Of a DNA stretch of 64,000 bases, positions 45,333-56,104 are shown piece after piece. The notes beneath the pieces were generated by a model. The model saw only the letters and a list, made by a program, of their open reading frames with translations, had not been told where the DNA came from and ran no database searches. Positions within the stretch are counted from its first letter, which is position 1; the number at the start of each line of letters is the position of its first letter. A program made the translations under genes and the position numbers. Origin of the DNA: Tieghemostelium lacteum (lineage: Eukaryota > Evosea > Eumycetozoa > Dictyosteliales > Raperosteliaceae); assembly GCA_001606155.1 (NCBI GenBank), contig LODT01000037.1, positions 558,001-622,000 of the forward strand, given 5' to 3'.

Positions 45333-46249
45333 AATTTTAAAACTTAAAGATCTTTTTTAAAATTTCTTACTTTTGAGATCGCTTTTTATTCAAATTTTAT
45401 GAGAAATTTTTAATAAATATGTATTGATGAAGTATATTAAAATAAATTCTCGACTTGTAGTAATTATTAAAGATTTTGAATTTTTTTTCATCTTGTGCAT
45501 ATATATTATTATTTCTCATCTTTTTCAGAAATATAATATTCCACCCGTGATTTTGGAGCATTTTCTACAAATTTAATATAACAGTGATATTGGTAGATGA
45601 AAATAAGGTGAAGATAGTCAAATGCATAAGAGGATTCAGGATCTTGTTTAACAATTGTTTCAGTTAACCATATTTCTACTTTAGCTTTAATCTGATTTTA
45701 ATTGTTTATTTACTTAGAACTGATTTCTACTATTAATATAAATAATATCTAATTGAAATAATATTTTCTGATGTATATTTGAATTAAAAAATTAATGAAA
45801 TATATTAACTATTAGACTATTCTTTCATTACGTAGAAATAAATATAAAGTTCAATAAATTTATTGAACTATTTGCATTTATTTAATTGATATGATTTAAT
45901 CTATTTTTAGAAACATAAAAAGAATTTAGACTTAATATTAATATTAATTTAACAATTGTTTTTTGATTACAGAGACTCATTGTAATTTATAACCATATGT
46001 AATCTCTATAATGAAAATTATAATTTTGTTTTATATTATTTAACATTCATTAATGTTGAGCTTATAATTTTTTGAGGAATAAAATAGAAAATAATGAGAC
46101 AATTACTTTAATTGAATTACAATAGTTGTTACTCATTAGCTAAATGTAGTATCAATTAGATTAAACTTTGAATTATTGTCTACTGAGCAAATATAGATCC
46201 TGAAGGTATTAATTGGTTCTTATTCTAAAATAAGGAATTCAAAAACTCA
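45333..46249. other. AT-rich spacer with orphan terminal exon
   Basis: Apart from the terminal-exon-like stretch listed separately, the sequence is AT-rich non-coding, less homopolymeric than typical promoters. Confidence 0.45.
45509..45691 (-). pseudogene. orphan last-exon-like fragment
   Basis: After an acceptor-like TAAAATCAG, 60 codons stay open and read as real protein: IKAKVEIWLTETIVKQDPES, then YAFDYLHLIFIYQYHC, ending EYYISEKDEK. No matching upstream exon could be found on the same strand before the start of the AT-rich spacer. Either a gene remnant or the tail of an undetected gene. Confidence 0.35.
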
Positions 46250-46935
46250 ACAAAAATGACCTTTCCAAACAACCTCAAATCAACTACCAACTCAAGGAAG
46301 GAGAATTTATTCCTCTTCAAATTTACAAAATCAAATCCCCATCTATAATCCTTCCCCTCACCCACTCTCAATTAAAAATGTAGAAAAAACACCATTTCAA
46401 TTCAAACTACTCTTAACAATTAGTAAAGTAAAAGACCCAAACCACAACAACATAATATACCGCTTCATCACTAAATCACCTCCAATAGACTACTCAAATA
46501 AAAAGTGCACTATATGCAACACAATCTCTTAATCTCTCCACCCATATCTTCTTCGAGTGTCAAACAAGCACAAATGAATACACTCACCAATTCAAAAGCA
46601 AAGTCACACATCTCCAATTCAAAGATATTGACTGGATGGAATCCTTCTTCAATACTCAACGTCTACAACAACAAAAATCACATCATCCTTATCAATATAA
46701 TCGCAATTACCTTCAAATCAATATGGAACAAATGGACATCCATCTCAAACATGGACCCTTCCAACATAATCAAAACTCCAACCACCAACCGAATTCTAAG
46801 AATAATACAACTAGAAAAGGAGTTACTAAAAGTCAAAATACTCCAAATGCAAATCAAAAATGAACCGGACAAAATCAATCCTCTAATCTACAAATTCAAC
46901 AAACCATACAAAGATCAGAATCAAAGCTTTTAATC
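46250..46935 (+). mobile_element. LINE (non-LTR retrotransposon) ORF2 3' fragment, plus strand
   Basis: A long stretch reads LINE ORF2 C-terminal sequence: NNIIYRFITKSPPIDYSNKK followed by CTICNT, then HIFFECQTSTNEYTHQFKSK, then INIIAITFKSIWNKWTSISN. CTIC...HIFFEC is a CCHC-type finger found at the C-terminus of non-LTR ORF2 proteins. The fragment is 5'-truncated and its frame is broken in at least two places. No poly-A tail is obvious. The same segment occurs at 37.2-37.86 and 61.5-62.4 kb. Confidence 0.65.
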
Positions 46936-47084
46936 TGTTCATCAAAAAGATAAAACTGGAGAGATTTTATACCAAATAATAATATAGTTGTATCGAATTT
47001 AATATTATATATAGAAGTTTTAATATATGATAAAAGAAGTTGATATACTTAAAATAAGTGATTTAACAAAATTATTGAATTCAA

Positions 47085-47686
47085 AAATTAGTGTTTAAAA
47101 TTGGTATTTTGGTACGGTATTAGGGCTTAAGGTAAGTTACCATACCATTTAATTAATTACTGGTAATGCATGATTTTTCTGTTAACTGCAGTATCATGGT
47201 AAAGCATGTGAAGAACAACAAATGGGAAGATACATTTTGTAACATGTACGTTTACAGGTTCAGATTGTTCAATTGATATGATCGATGGTGTAGTATACAC
47301 AACTCCAAATGGGAATAGATCATCTTTTCCTACACTAGCTTTGGCCAGAATATTTATATATATCTTCGGTGTGTAGAAAGGCTTTTTTCTTTTGCTGATA
47401 ACATAATAGATGATAAAAGAACTACATGACTATAATTAAGAACATATAAACCCCTATTGGGGGAGATATCATGTTTTTGAAATAAAATATCCCTTCTTTA
47501 TTTGTTTTAAATTAAATTTGATTTGACTTTATTTCTTAAGAAATTTATATGATAATCCACTGCTAAACTGGTATGGTATTGGTACACTTTAATACCAGTG
47601 GTAATCAAAAAAAATTTACCAACGGTAATGGTATAATAATTTAGCAATGGTAATTGGTATACCGTACCAATTTTAAACACTAATTT
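47085..47686. mobile_element. 602-bp element with perfect 22-bp terminal inverted repeats
   Basis: The 22 bases at 47085-47106 (AAATTAGTGTTTAAAATTGG plus TA) are the exact inverse complement of 47665-47686. The similarity continues inward imperfectly with GGTACGGTAT words. The interior has subterminal GGTA/TACC inverted repeats (TACCATACC at 47140, GGTATGGTATTGG at 47570) and a short coding-like stretch (about 47235-47370, GSDCSIDMIDGVVYTTPNG). A partial relative lies at 39.99-40.11 kb. Looks like a non-autonomous DNA transposon, possibly carrying a captured fragment. No clear target duplication. Confidence 0.6.
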
Positions 47687-47988
47687 CCTACTATTTTACT
47701 GAGATATTTATTTATATTGATTCTTGTTTTTTAAATGCAAATACTTCAAAAAAGAGATTCAAAAACATGGTTCATTTTCATTCAAAAGCTGTACCAAGTA
47801 GATTTAAAATATTCAATAATCATTGTAATACATCATAAAGCAACCATTATAAGGGGAGTAATCTATTAGATTTATTAGAAAATGAATCGATAATACTGTT
47901 TCAAATTAGATCAATAGAATAGTGTATTTATGTAGAGAAAGAGTACTCTTTCAAGTGTAAAATCAAGTAGAAATTGAGGAAATAATAA
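47687..47988. other. spacer
   Basis: AT-rich DNA between the inverted-repeat element and the ELP3 stop; nothing recognised. Confidence 0.5.
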
Positions 47989-49774
47989 TTATTTCACTAT
48001 TGGCTTATAATCAGGAACGAGAATTTTACTCATATAGGGACCATCTAATTCATAACCTAATTTTCTATAATAATGACGAGTACCGACACCAGAAATGACA
48101 GCCAACTTTACACTACCATGTTCTTCTCTGGCAATACGTTCAGCTTCCTCCATTAATAAAGTTCCAAAACCTTGGTGTTGGAATTTAGTTGGATCTCTAC
48201 TGTGAATACCAACTACAGAACCATAGACATGAAGCTCTCTTACAATAGAACAATTCTCTTTAAGTTCAGGTCTAAATGTTACCTCAGAACATTTTCTCAA
48301 ACGTAGTAGACCAATGAGAATATCTTGTTTAGGATCTTCATAAGTTAGGAAAGTCTCCCAACCTCCATTTGCAGTATAATCTCTACGAATCAATTCAACT
48401 TGGTCTGGTTTGACCTTGTGATGGACTTCTTGAATACCCACCTCTCTAGTTCTTACATCACGACATTTAGTGCCAAAATCCTTCATTCTTGCCAAACAAA
48501 GTTCACGTAAATTACCATATTCAACACCACTAGTTACCAAAGGCATTGGAATATCTCTTTGAATACGATAGATACGTGTCCAAGGTGGGACCAATGCCAA
48601 TATCTTTGCAATCAGATCAACTAATGAATCTGGAGAATAGTTCTTGTAGGTTCCAGTCTTCCATAACTCATACAAACCAGTTCCACGAATGACTAAGGTT
48701 GGATAGATTTTCAAACCGTCTGCTCTAAATGCTGGATTCTCAAAGAACTCCATGAAACCATAGACATCTCTTTCCATTCCCATGTTTGGTAGATCAGGCA
48801 TCATATGAGCTACTACTTTAAATCCAGAATCTTTTGCGAGCTGGAAAGATTCCAAAACAGCTTTAACAGTATGACCTCTATTAGTGTCACGTGCAATATC
48901 TTCATATACAGATTGTACACCAATTTCCAAACGTGTACAACCATAACTCAGCATGTTGCTGAGATGTAATTTCAAACAATGATCTGGACGTGTCTCAATA
49001 GTTATACCAATACACTTTATATTCGATTGTTCAGAGTATTTAACAGCCTCTGCTACATTATTACTAGTGTGTCCTGATAATGCATCATGTAGATTTCTAA
49101 TAAAATAGTCACGGTAGTCGGCTGGGAGTGACATAAATGTGCCACCCATAATAATAAATTCAACTTTCTCTACATTATGACCTAATCTCTTTAATTGATC
49201 AATACGCGATCTAGTTTGAAGGTATGGATTATAACGTGCTCTAATTGCTCTCATTGATGTTGGTTCATAACCTGTGTATGATTGAGTTGAATATTCAAAA
49301 TCTGAATCTGGTCCTCCTGGACAATACCTTTTAATATCATAACGCAAAAAATTGTATATTAGTCTCTTAAAAGTAAAAACATGTCTGAAATTAGAGTGAT
49401 ACATACACACAAATATTACCTGTCATTGCAAGATGTGGGCATCTGTGTGGCTTACACATAACTGCAACTACAGCAATACCAGATGCTGTTCTAACTGGTT
49501 TAGCTTTTAAAAGTGGGAGTAAAGTATTTTTATATTGATCTGGGATAGCAGAGATGATATCTACTGTTTTTGGTTGATCTGAAAGTGAATTTTTGGCAGA
49601 TAGTTCAGTTTTAATCTTTAAAAGATTAATCTTTTTACCTTCTTTGTAAGCTGTTATGAGAGAATTTACAATTTCACCAACAGTTTTGGTGAACTGAATT
49701 GAATTTTTGCCATAGGTTTGTTTTGCATTGGCTCTCTTTGGAGCTGGTCTTGATGATTCGACCATTAAAGACAT
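47989..49774 (-). CDS. elp3: Elongator complex catalytic subunit ELP3
   Basis: Exon 1 (49774-49407) and exon 2 (49327-47989), joined in phase 2, give 568 residues. The join restores [20 protein letters not shown]. The radical-SAM cluster uses the Cys residues of [19 protein letters not shown]. The C-terminal GNAT domain has [18 protein letters not shown], the acetyl-CoA loop, and [20 protein letters not shown]3 builds the carboxymethyl-type side chain on wobble uridines of tRNAs. Sequence is nearly textbook eukaryotic, including [20 protein letters not shown]. An intron that interrupts the radical-SAM Cys motif is noteworthy but canonical (GTATGT...AAAAG). Confidence 0.98.
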
Positions 49775-49927
49775 TTTATTGTGTTTATTCTAAAAAGTAT
49801 TAAACAAATACTCTTTATTTTTATCTTCAAAACGAGAAAATTTTTTTTTTATAATTTTCTTTCTTTTTTATTTTGTAAATTTTCTTAGTTAGTTTTTGAG
49901 ATTTCTTTTTATTTTAACTTCTTTGCG

Positions 49928-51178
49928 ATGGGTAAAAAGAAAAGACAAGCACCAGAAAAACCATATTGTTGGTATTGTCAGAGAGTTTTTGAAAATGACA
50001 CTATTTTGATTCAGCATCAGAAAGCCAAGCACTTTAAATGCACATATTGTAATAAGAAATTAGCCAGTGCCTCTGGTATGGTTGTTCACGTTCAAACTGT
50101 TCATAAAGAGATTTTAACAAAGTAAATATTATTAAATATTCAATATTTTAGACCTTTTATTAATAAAATCATAATTTTAATTAGGGTACCAAATGCAATT
50201 GTAGGTAGAGATTCTGTAGAATACGAAATATTTGGAATGGAAGGCATTCCAGATGATGATGAAATGGATAGAAAGAAACTTAAATTTGATAATGGTCCAA
50301 TAGATAATAGAGGACCTAATAGCAATAACAATAATAATAATAGTATAAATAGTAATATAGGAAGTGGAGGTACAAGATACCCACCACCATTACCAATTGG
50401 TTTTCCAATACCACCAAGTAATTTTAATACGCAATTTCAGGCACCGTTTCCAAATGTACCACCACCTAATTTTAATGGTAACTTCCCAATTCAAACACCA
50501 CCTAATTTTAATTTTCCTCCAGTACCTCCACCTGGATTCAACCCATTTCTTGGACAAGTTCCTATACCAAATCAGCCACCAACAGGACCAATATCATTTC
50601 AATTTCAACCACCAACCAATTTCAAACTACCACCAAATCCAATGTACAAAGCATTTCCAATTATTCCGCCACCAAATTTTGCAAATCAAAATCTAATCAA
50701 TAGCAATAGTGTTGTAGATAATATTAATAATAATGGTACCACTACACTAAATAATAATAATCATCATCATCATCATCAAAATGAAAATCATGCAAATGGA
50801 AATGAAAATACAAAAAATGATGAGTATTCACCACCTCCACCACCTCCACCAACCAACGAAACCAAGGAACCTAATAAATCGACAGTTAATGAAACCACCA
50901 ATACTACCCCTACCTTTGGTGGCGATAATTCAAATGAAATTACTACAAGCAATACACAATCGAATACTGGCAAAACTATTGTTGTTTCCGCACCAGCAGT
51001 TGTAACAGCACAAATTAACAAAGGAACACATTTAGTGTATCAAGATGACTCCACATCAATGGTAAGTACAATGCTATCATAACATCTAACCAAATTCAAT
51101 ATACCACATTACTAAACAACTATTTATAAATAGGATGAGATAAGAGCTAAATTACCAAGATATTCGAAGATCAAATAG
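49928..51178 (+). CDS. znf207: BuGZ/ZNF207 homolog (spindle zinc-finger protein)
   Basis: Three exons, 49928-50121, 50185-51061 and 51134-51178, give 371 residues. The N-terminus [20 protein letters not shown] and [20 protein letters not shown] are the two C2H2 fingers of BuGZ, followed by [24 protein letters not shown] and IPDDDE. The middle is low-complexity, rich in Pro/Phe/Asn; in animals this part drives phase separation with tubulin. The C-terminus [20 protein letters not shown] matches the GLEBS motif that binds BUB3, and it is completed only by the third 45-nt exon. So both the kinetochore and microtubule functions seem conserved. Confidence 0.93.
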
Positions 51179-51503
51179 AGTACACATTTATTTTTATATA
51201 TTTTAGAATCGCATTAAATAGTTAAAACTACAAAAACATTTGGTAAATATAATGTTTTAATTTGATTGTTATTTACAAGCCTTACTAGTTTTTAATTATT
51301 AGCTTCTAGAGATAAATACATAACGAGCAAGTAAGAAAGAAAGAGAGATAAAACACATTTCAATAAGATTCAAAATAAAAAAACCTAAGGTGAATATATC
51401 TAATTTTTATATTTGATAGATACGCTAACTATAAATCAGACAATAATCAAGTATTACCATCATCATAATCACATAGATGCATTAATGACATTCATTATTA
51501 TAT
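51179..51503. other. intergenic, convergent 3' regions
   Basis: AT-rich spacer between convergent genes; nothing recognised. Confidence 0.5.
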
Positions 51504-52151
51504 TTACAATAAAAGATAAATTAAATCATTTTCTTTTATAATTTCGGAGATTTGTGTTGATTCATCCATGTATTCTAAAATTTCATTTAAATTGGTTATT
51601 ACTGGATCCAGTAACACTACTTCGCTTTGATATGGGCATTGTAAAGTTGAAGTAGTACTGGTTGAAGTGGTATTACTCTCCAATAAATAATTTTTATGTT
51701 GTTGATGATGACCGCTGTTAATCTTATAAAATTTAAGTATATTCCAATTTAAATCCTTGTTTTTTAATTGAATGCAATCAACAGAGGACAATAGATTCTT
51801 TAGATCAACAATGGTAATAAATAATGGTATATTTCTAAGTGGTATCGTAAGAAATTGTTCTTTTTGATAATCGATAATCTCTTTTTTGTTAACATTTAAT
51901 TGAACATTGATCTGCTCTTCATCACTCTTTAATAGACAATTTGTCTTTATAGTGAAATTTAAACCTCCACTTCCTGGAGGAGACCGCAAATTTTTATCCA
52001 AAGGTAAGTCTAAACTAATCGATATGTAATAAATATTTAAGAATTTAAATAACATACTTGAAAAGTTACAACCATAAGGAGAAGGTTCACTAGGTGAATT
52101 TAGATTAATAGTATTACTACCACCCCAAAAATTTCTGAAAGGACAGCTCAT
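51504..52151 (-). CDS. hypothetical protein
   Basis: ATG at 52151 gives MSCPFRNFWGGSNTINLNSP. A possible 48-bp intron (52057-52010, GTATGT...TTTAG) joins GCNFSNLPLDKNLRSPPGSG for 199 residues; because it is a multiple of three, the unspliced reading (215 residues) is also open. I favour splicing since the retained segment is hydrophobic and AT-rich like an intron. The protein has an N-terminal Cys/Pro motif, a middle beta-rich region and a Thr/Ser run near the C-terminus. No family recognised. Confidence 0.55.
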   Translation of the reverse strand: MSCPFRNFWGGSNTINLNSPSEPSPYGCNFSSMLFKFLNIYYISISLDLPLDKNLRSPPGSGGLNFTIKTNCLLKSDEEQINVQLNVNKKEIIDYQKEQFLTIPLRNIPLFITIVDLKNLLSSVDCIQLKNKDLNWNILKFYKINSGHHQQHKNYLLESNTTSTSTTSTLQCPYQSEVVLLDPVITNLNEILEYMDESTQISEIIKENDLIYLLL

Positions 52152-52264
52152 ATTGCTCTGAAGATGGTAAATAAAAAATTGTGGAAATATTGTTTCCAAA
52201 AAATTTTTTGAAGATGTGTGTTTGTGGGGAATGTGGGAAAAATTTAATTTAAATTAAATCAGGA

Positions 52265-52278
52265 ATGTAATCGATTAC
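52265..52278. promoter_or_regulatory. 14-bp palindrome TGTAATCGATTACA
   Basis: Perfect palindrome about 115 bp upstream of the hypothetical gene at 52151. It could be a dimeric transcription-factor site; functional evidence is lacking. Confidence 0.3.
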
Positions 52279-52452
52279 ACAGGGTCAACTAAAAGTTTTA
52301 TTTTAGCTATCTTGTTTGAATCTAAAATTGGCAATTTGGAGTTACGGAGGTGGGAAGTTGTTGTTTGTTGTTGTGGTTGTTGGTATTGGAGGAGTTGGTT
52401 ATTACTATAGTATATGTATGTAAATATATCAAGAAAATCTATGTGTATTATT

Positions 52453-53434
52453 TTATGAAAGTAGTTTTGGGAATTGACGATTTACTACATAACCTCCACG
52501 TAATGATTGTTTTACATTGGTTTCAAATTGCTTTTTGTTATCAATCATCAATGCAGCAGCCTCTGTTTAAATTTTAATGGTGTTAGGTTAGTATTTTGGG
52601 TCTTATAGTAATTTCTACAAGATATCTTTTGTTGTTGTTGTTGTTTGTCCTCATTTTCCACTCTTTGAACATACCTTTATTTAAAGGATCATCTGGATTT
52701 GGTTCCAAGAATAAAGTCATAAGACCAAAAATAACAGTACCGATATTTAATACTGGCATCCAATCTTGTCTAAGAATATTCAAACAAACATGACCTTCAA
52801 AATCAATGTTTGGATGATAAACAAGGGTGTCACAATGTACTTTAGGTGGGTTATATGGGTAGGTACTTGGAATATTAATAGAGAAACGGAAAGTAGCTGA
52901 TTGGTAAAGACCTAAAGTTTTTTACAAGAAAATAGTTAAAATGAGTTTAGAATTAGAAAGTGGTCATTTTTGAAATTAGCAACACTAAGTTACAACATAC
53001 CATCAATTGGTGTAATATCTAAAGTAAAGTTACAAATATCATTTGTATCTTTGAAATTTACTTTGCAACCCTCTGGTACTTCCATTTCATCGATATCTAG
53101 ATTTTATAGTAAATATATGTGTTAGTTACAAAATTAGTGTATTGTCAAAATTGAAATGAACTTTACCTTTTTGAGCTCTCAACTCAGATGGATTGGCTCT
53201 TCTAGCTGTTGAGGATTCAGCAGATTGTTTGCTTTTTAATGAGAAATAACTGTCTTTGGATTTCTGTCTTCTGATTTCCTTTAAATCATTTGAGTTTTGT
53301 CTTTTAACTTCTGTTGGTTCAGTAGTGGCAGTTGTAGTGCTACTTGCATCACCATTGGTTTGTGATGTAGTCTGTTGCTGCTTTTGTTGTTGTTGTTGTT
53401 CTTGTTGCTTTTTTAATTCTTTTAAACGAAACAT
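52453..53434 (-). CDS. ube2m: NEDD8-conjugating enzyme UBC12 with Gln-rich N-terminal extension
   Basis: Four exons (53434-53167, 53096-53001, 52911-52675, 52562-52453) give 236 residues. From residue about 80 the protein is a complete UBC12: [34 protein letters not shown], then [20 protein letters not shown] with the catalytic Cys, [16 protein letters not shown], and QSLRGGYVV. The start [11 protein letters not shown] keeps the N-terminal Phe/Leu helix that UBC12 uses to dock on the NEDD8 E1 (human MIKLFSLKQQ). Between these, a Gln/Thr/Ser/Lys-rich spacer of about 50 residues makes it longer than the human enzyme (183). Confidence 0.95.
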
Positions 53435-54456
53435 TTTTGTTGTATTCTATAGAGCGTTAGGTTTCCAAATCGTTTTGCTATCCTTCACTCAATGTAATAT
53501 ATTAATAAAGTTGTAATATTAAAAAAACAATAACAAAAATAAGAAAAAATTAAAAATAAAAAAAAAAAAAAAAAAAAAAATTTTAAGTTATAAGATTTTT
53601 ATTAGATTTATCGATTTCAAGTCGTCATTCACCATCAACTCATTTTGATTAGTTATCATAAACAGTAACTTATTTATTACTGATTGCATTTATAAATAAA
53701 TTAACATTAATGTACACTTGTAATTCATCGACACCAAAAATCTGAAAAAATAACGTTTGATCAACATCCAAAGTTTTTCAAATAATTATTTTTTTTTTTT
53801 TTTCATTACACTTTTTTGATAAACAAAAGGTAGTGATCAAGAAATATCCCATCATTTAATACTTTTTCTCCCTCATTACAATTACATTTAGTGTCTACAA
53901 ATTAGAACACTAATTGTTATAATTTATCATTGTTTATTGATATATATAACTTTGATAGATATTCTAAAAACCCAAATTAAAAGCCAAAAAAAAAAAAAAA
54001 ACTATAGTTTGAAGATATTTTTTTCCACCTTGTTTTTAAACACACATACTCTCTTACATTGTTGTTATAAAAGTAATTATATCTATAAATTTAAAAGATA
54101 TATTCATTTTTTTTTAAAAAATTTCGATTATCATAATTGTATTTTTTTTATTTTGGAGACACAATTAATTTGTTTTTTTTTTTTCATTTTCTATATCCAA
54201 CAATAACAAAAAAGTATATTAATTAAAAGTCAATAATCAGATTATATTTTAGGTTTTCAATAGTAGGGTACGAATGATAAAGATTCTATAATAAGAACCT
54301 TTATAGCTTTACATTTAAACTAAACACATCAAAAACATCATCAACAACAACAGATATAGAAATTCTATAGGCAGACAATAGTATAGCAGAACAAAGGATT
54401 GCCACACACTCAACACACCACCTCACACACCACACATACAGTAGCATAGTTTAGTA
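53435..54456. other. large intergenic, divergent promoter region
   Basis: About 1 kb between UBC12 and the proline-rich gene. Long A run at 53560-53580. CA-rich leader (about 54400-54440, CACACACCAC) just upstream of the proline-rich gene is probably its 5' UTR. No RNA gene recognised. Confidence 0.5.
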
Positions 54457-55286
54457 ATGTCAGACTCAAATGGTATAGATACATATTTTTAGCCAAAATA
54501 TTGATGATATTTATAGGATAATGTTATTAACTTTCAATAATATTTACAATAGAATATGATGGATCAGATAGATGGTCATTTTATTCACCAAATGACTTTC
54601 CAACACCACCAGGATTTAAAGGTGGTATTAAAAGTTATCCGAGTGGAAAACCATCAGGAACTACTATAAAATTACCAGTTAAGACTTCACAGCCACAACC
54701 ACCTCCACAACCACAACAACCACCTCCACAACCAAATAGAGTGATATCTCAACCACCACAACCACCACCAACTAGACCAGGTCCTCCTGTGCCACCAACT
54801 AATAGACCTGTTTCACAGGTTGGTGGTGCTCAAGGTCCTATTTCACCTGGAAGACCACCAATACCTCAACCAAATGGAAATGAGAGACCTCCTCCACCTA
54901 TAAACAATAGACCACCACCTCCTCAACCAAATGGTGGCGGAAATAGACCACCTCCACCTCAACCAGGTGGTCCACCTTCTAAACCAAGACCACCTCCACC
55001 AGGTCATGGTGGTCCACCTGTTCCAGGAGGTAGACCTCCTCCACCTCAACCTAACGGTGGTGGGAATAAACTACCACCACGTCCACCTGGCATGAATGGT
55101 GGTCCTAATGGTGGTCCTCCACCTAAACCACAAAGACCACCTCCCCCTGGTGGCAATGTAGGTGGACATGATAAACCTCCACCCATTCCAGGTAATAGAC
55201 CTCCCCCTCCAGGTGTACAACCACCTCCTAAACCTGATAGACCTCAACCAGGTGGTCCACGTCCTCCCCCAACTCCACCCCGTTAA
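54457..55286 (+). CDS. proline-rich protein
   Basis: Exon 1 (54457-54472, MSDSN) and exon 2 (54553-55286) join in phase 1 to EYDGSDRWSFYSPNDFPTPP. Total about 249 residues. After residue about 60, runs of three to five prolines with Gly, Asn, Gln and Arg repeat to the end (RPPPPQPNGGGN repeated). Many P-x-x-P motifs suggest SH3, WW or profilin ligands as in actin regulators; no WH2 or other fixed domain is visible. The N-terminal 45 residues are ordered in pattern and may hold the specific function. Confidence 0.75.
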
Positions 55287-56104
55287 ACAGCAGGTCAGAT
55301 CAAAAAAAAAAAACAAATTTAAAATTCAAATAATTCGATGGTTTTTACTTTTTTGAATATGAAATTCTAAATCTTTTCCTACCTTCCCCTTCCTCCTTCC
55401 TTTTCCCATCTCACTCACTCTTTTTCCACCAACATAAACCCGCCCCCAAATTATATATTCTCCATTCATCAATGACCCCCTTTTATTTATATTAATTAAT
55501 CGATTTATTAATTAATTCAATAACAACAACAACAACAACAACAACTAAAACCAACTTCAATCCTAAACAATGACACAGAAATATTGTACACTAGATAATG
55601 AAATCAATCTTCCTTACAGAGATTAATTAACACAAACTAACTTCAACCATATAGAAACAACTCAGTTGATAATTCTAAATTATATATAAAAAAATAAACA
55701 AAAATTAAGAGATTAATTATACTAAAACCTTACAAATACGACTCAATCTATTTGTTTTCTATAAATAGATCTAATCTTAAATGTTCAAGAAAAACCTGGT
55801 AGACTAGTCCAACGTTACTAAAAGATCAAACTCTGTAGAAGCAGTTGATGATCAAAATCATAATAATAAAAGTGGACTGGACAATAAATGTAATCAAAAT
55901 CTTTGAAAGTTAATTAAAATCGATTAACCGGTTTTGCTTTCAAAAATTCAAAAAAAATCAAACTTTATGAGAAAAGAATTTTTTTAATTTTTTTTTATTT
56001 TATTTTTTAAATTATAAAAGCAGTATTTAGTTTGTTGTTTTTGTCAGAACCTAATTTGTCACTTATAGAATCACACAGTCATTGCAATACATTCAAACTT
56101 AAAT
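55287..56104. other. intergenic spacer
   Basis: Long T/C-rich 3' region (about 55370-55480) of the proline-rich gene, then AT-rich promoter DNA with a short CAA repeat (55520-55545). Nothing else recognised. Confidence 0.5.

Noticed and set aside
52010-52057. Coding status of the 48-bp segment in the hypothetical gene
   Set aside because: Treated as an intron because it has GTATGT and TTTAG ends and is AT-rich, although the open reading through it cannot be excluded.
54843-55316. Minus-strand Trp/Arg-rich ORFs
   Set aside because: Antisense of the proline-rich coding sequence (CCA/CCT codons read as TGG/AGG).
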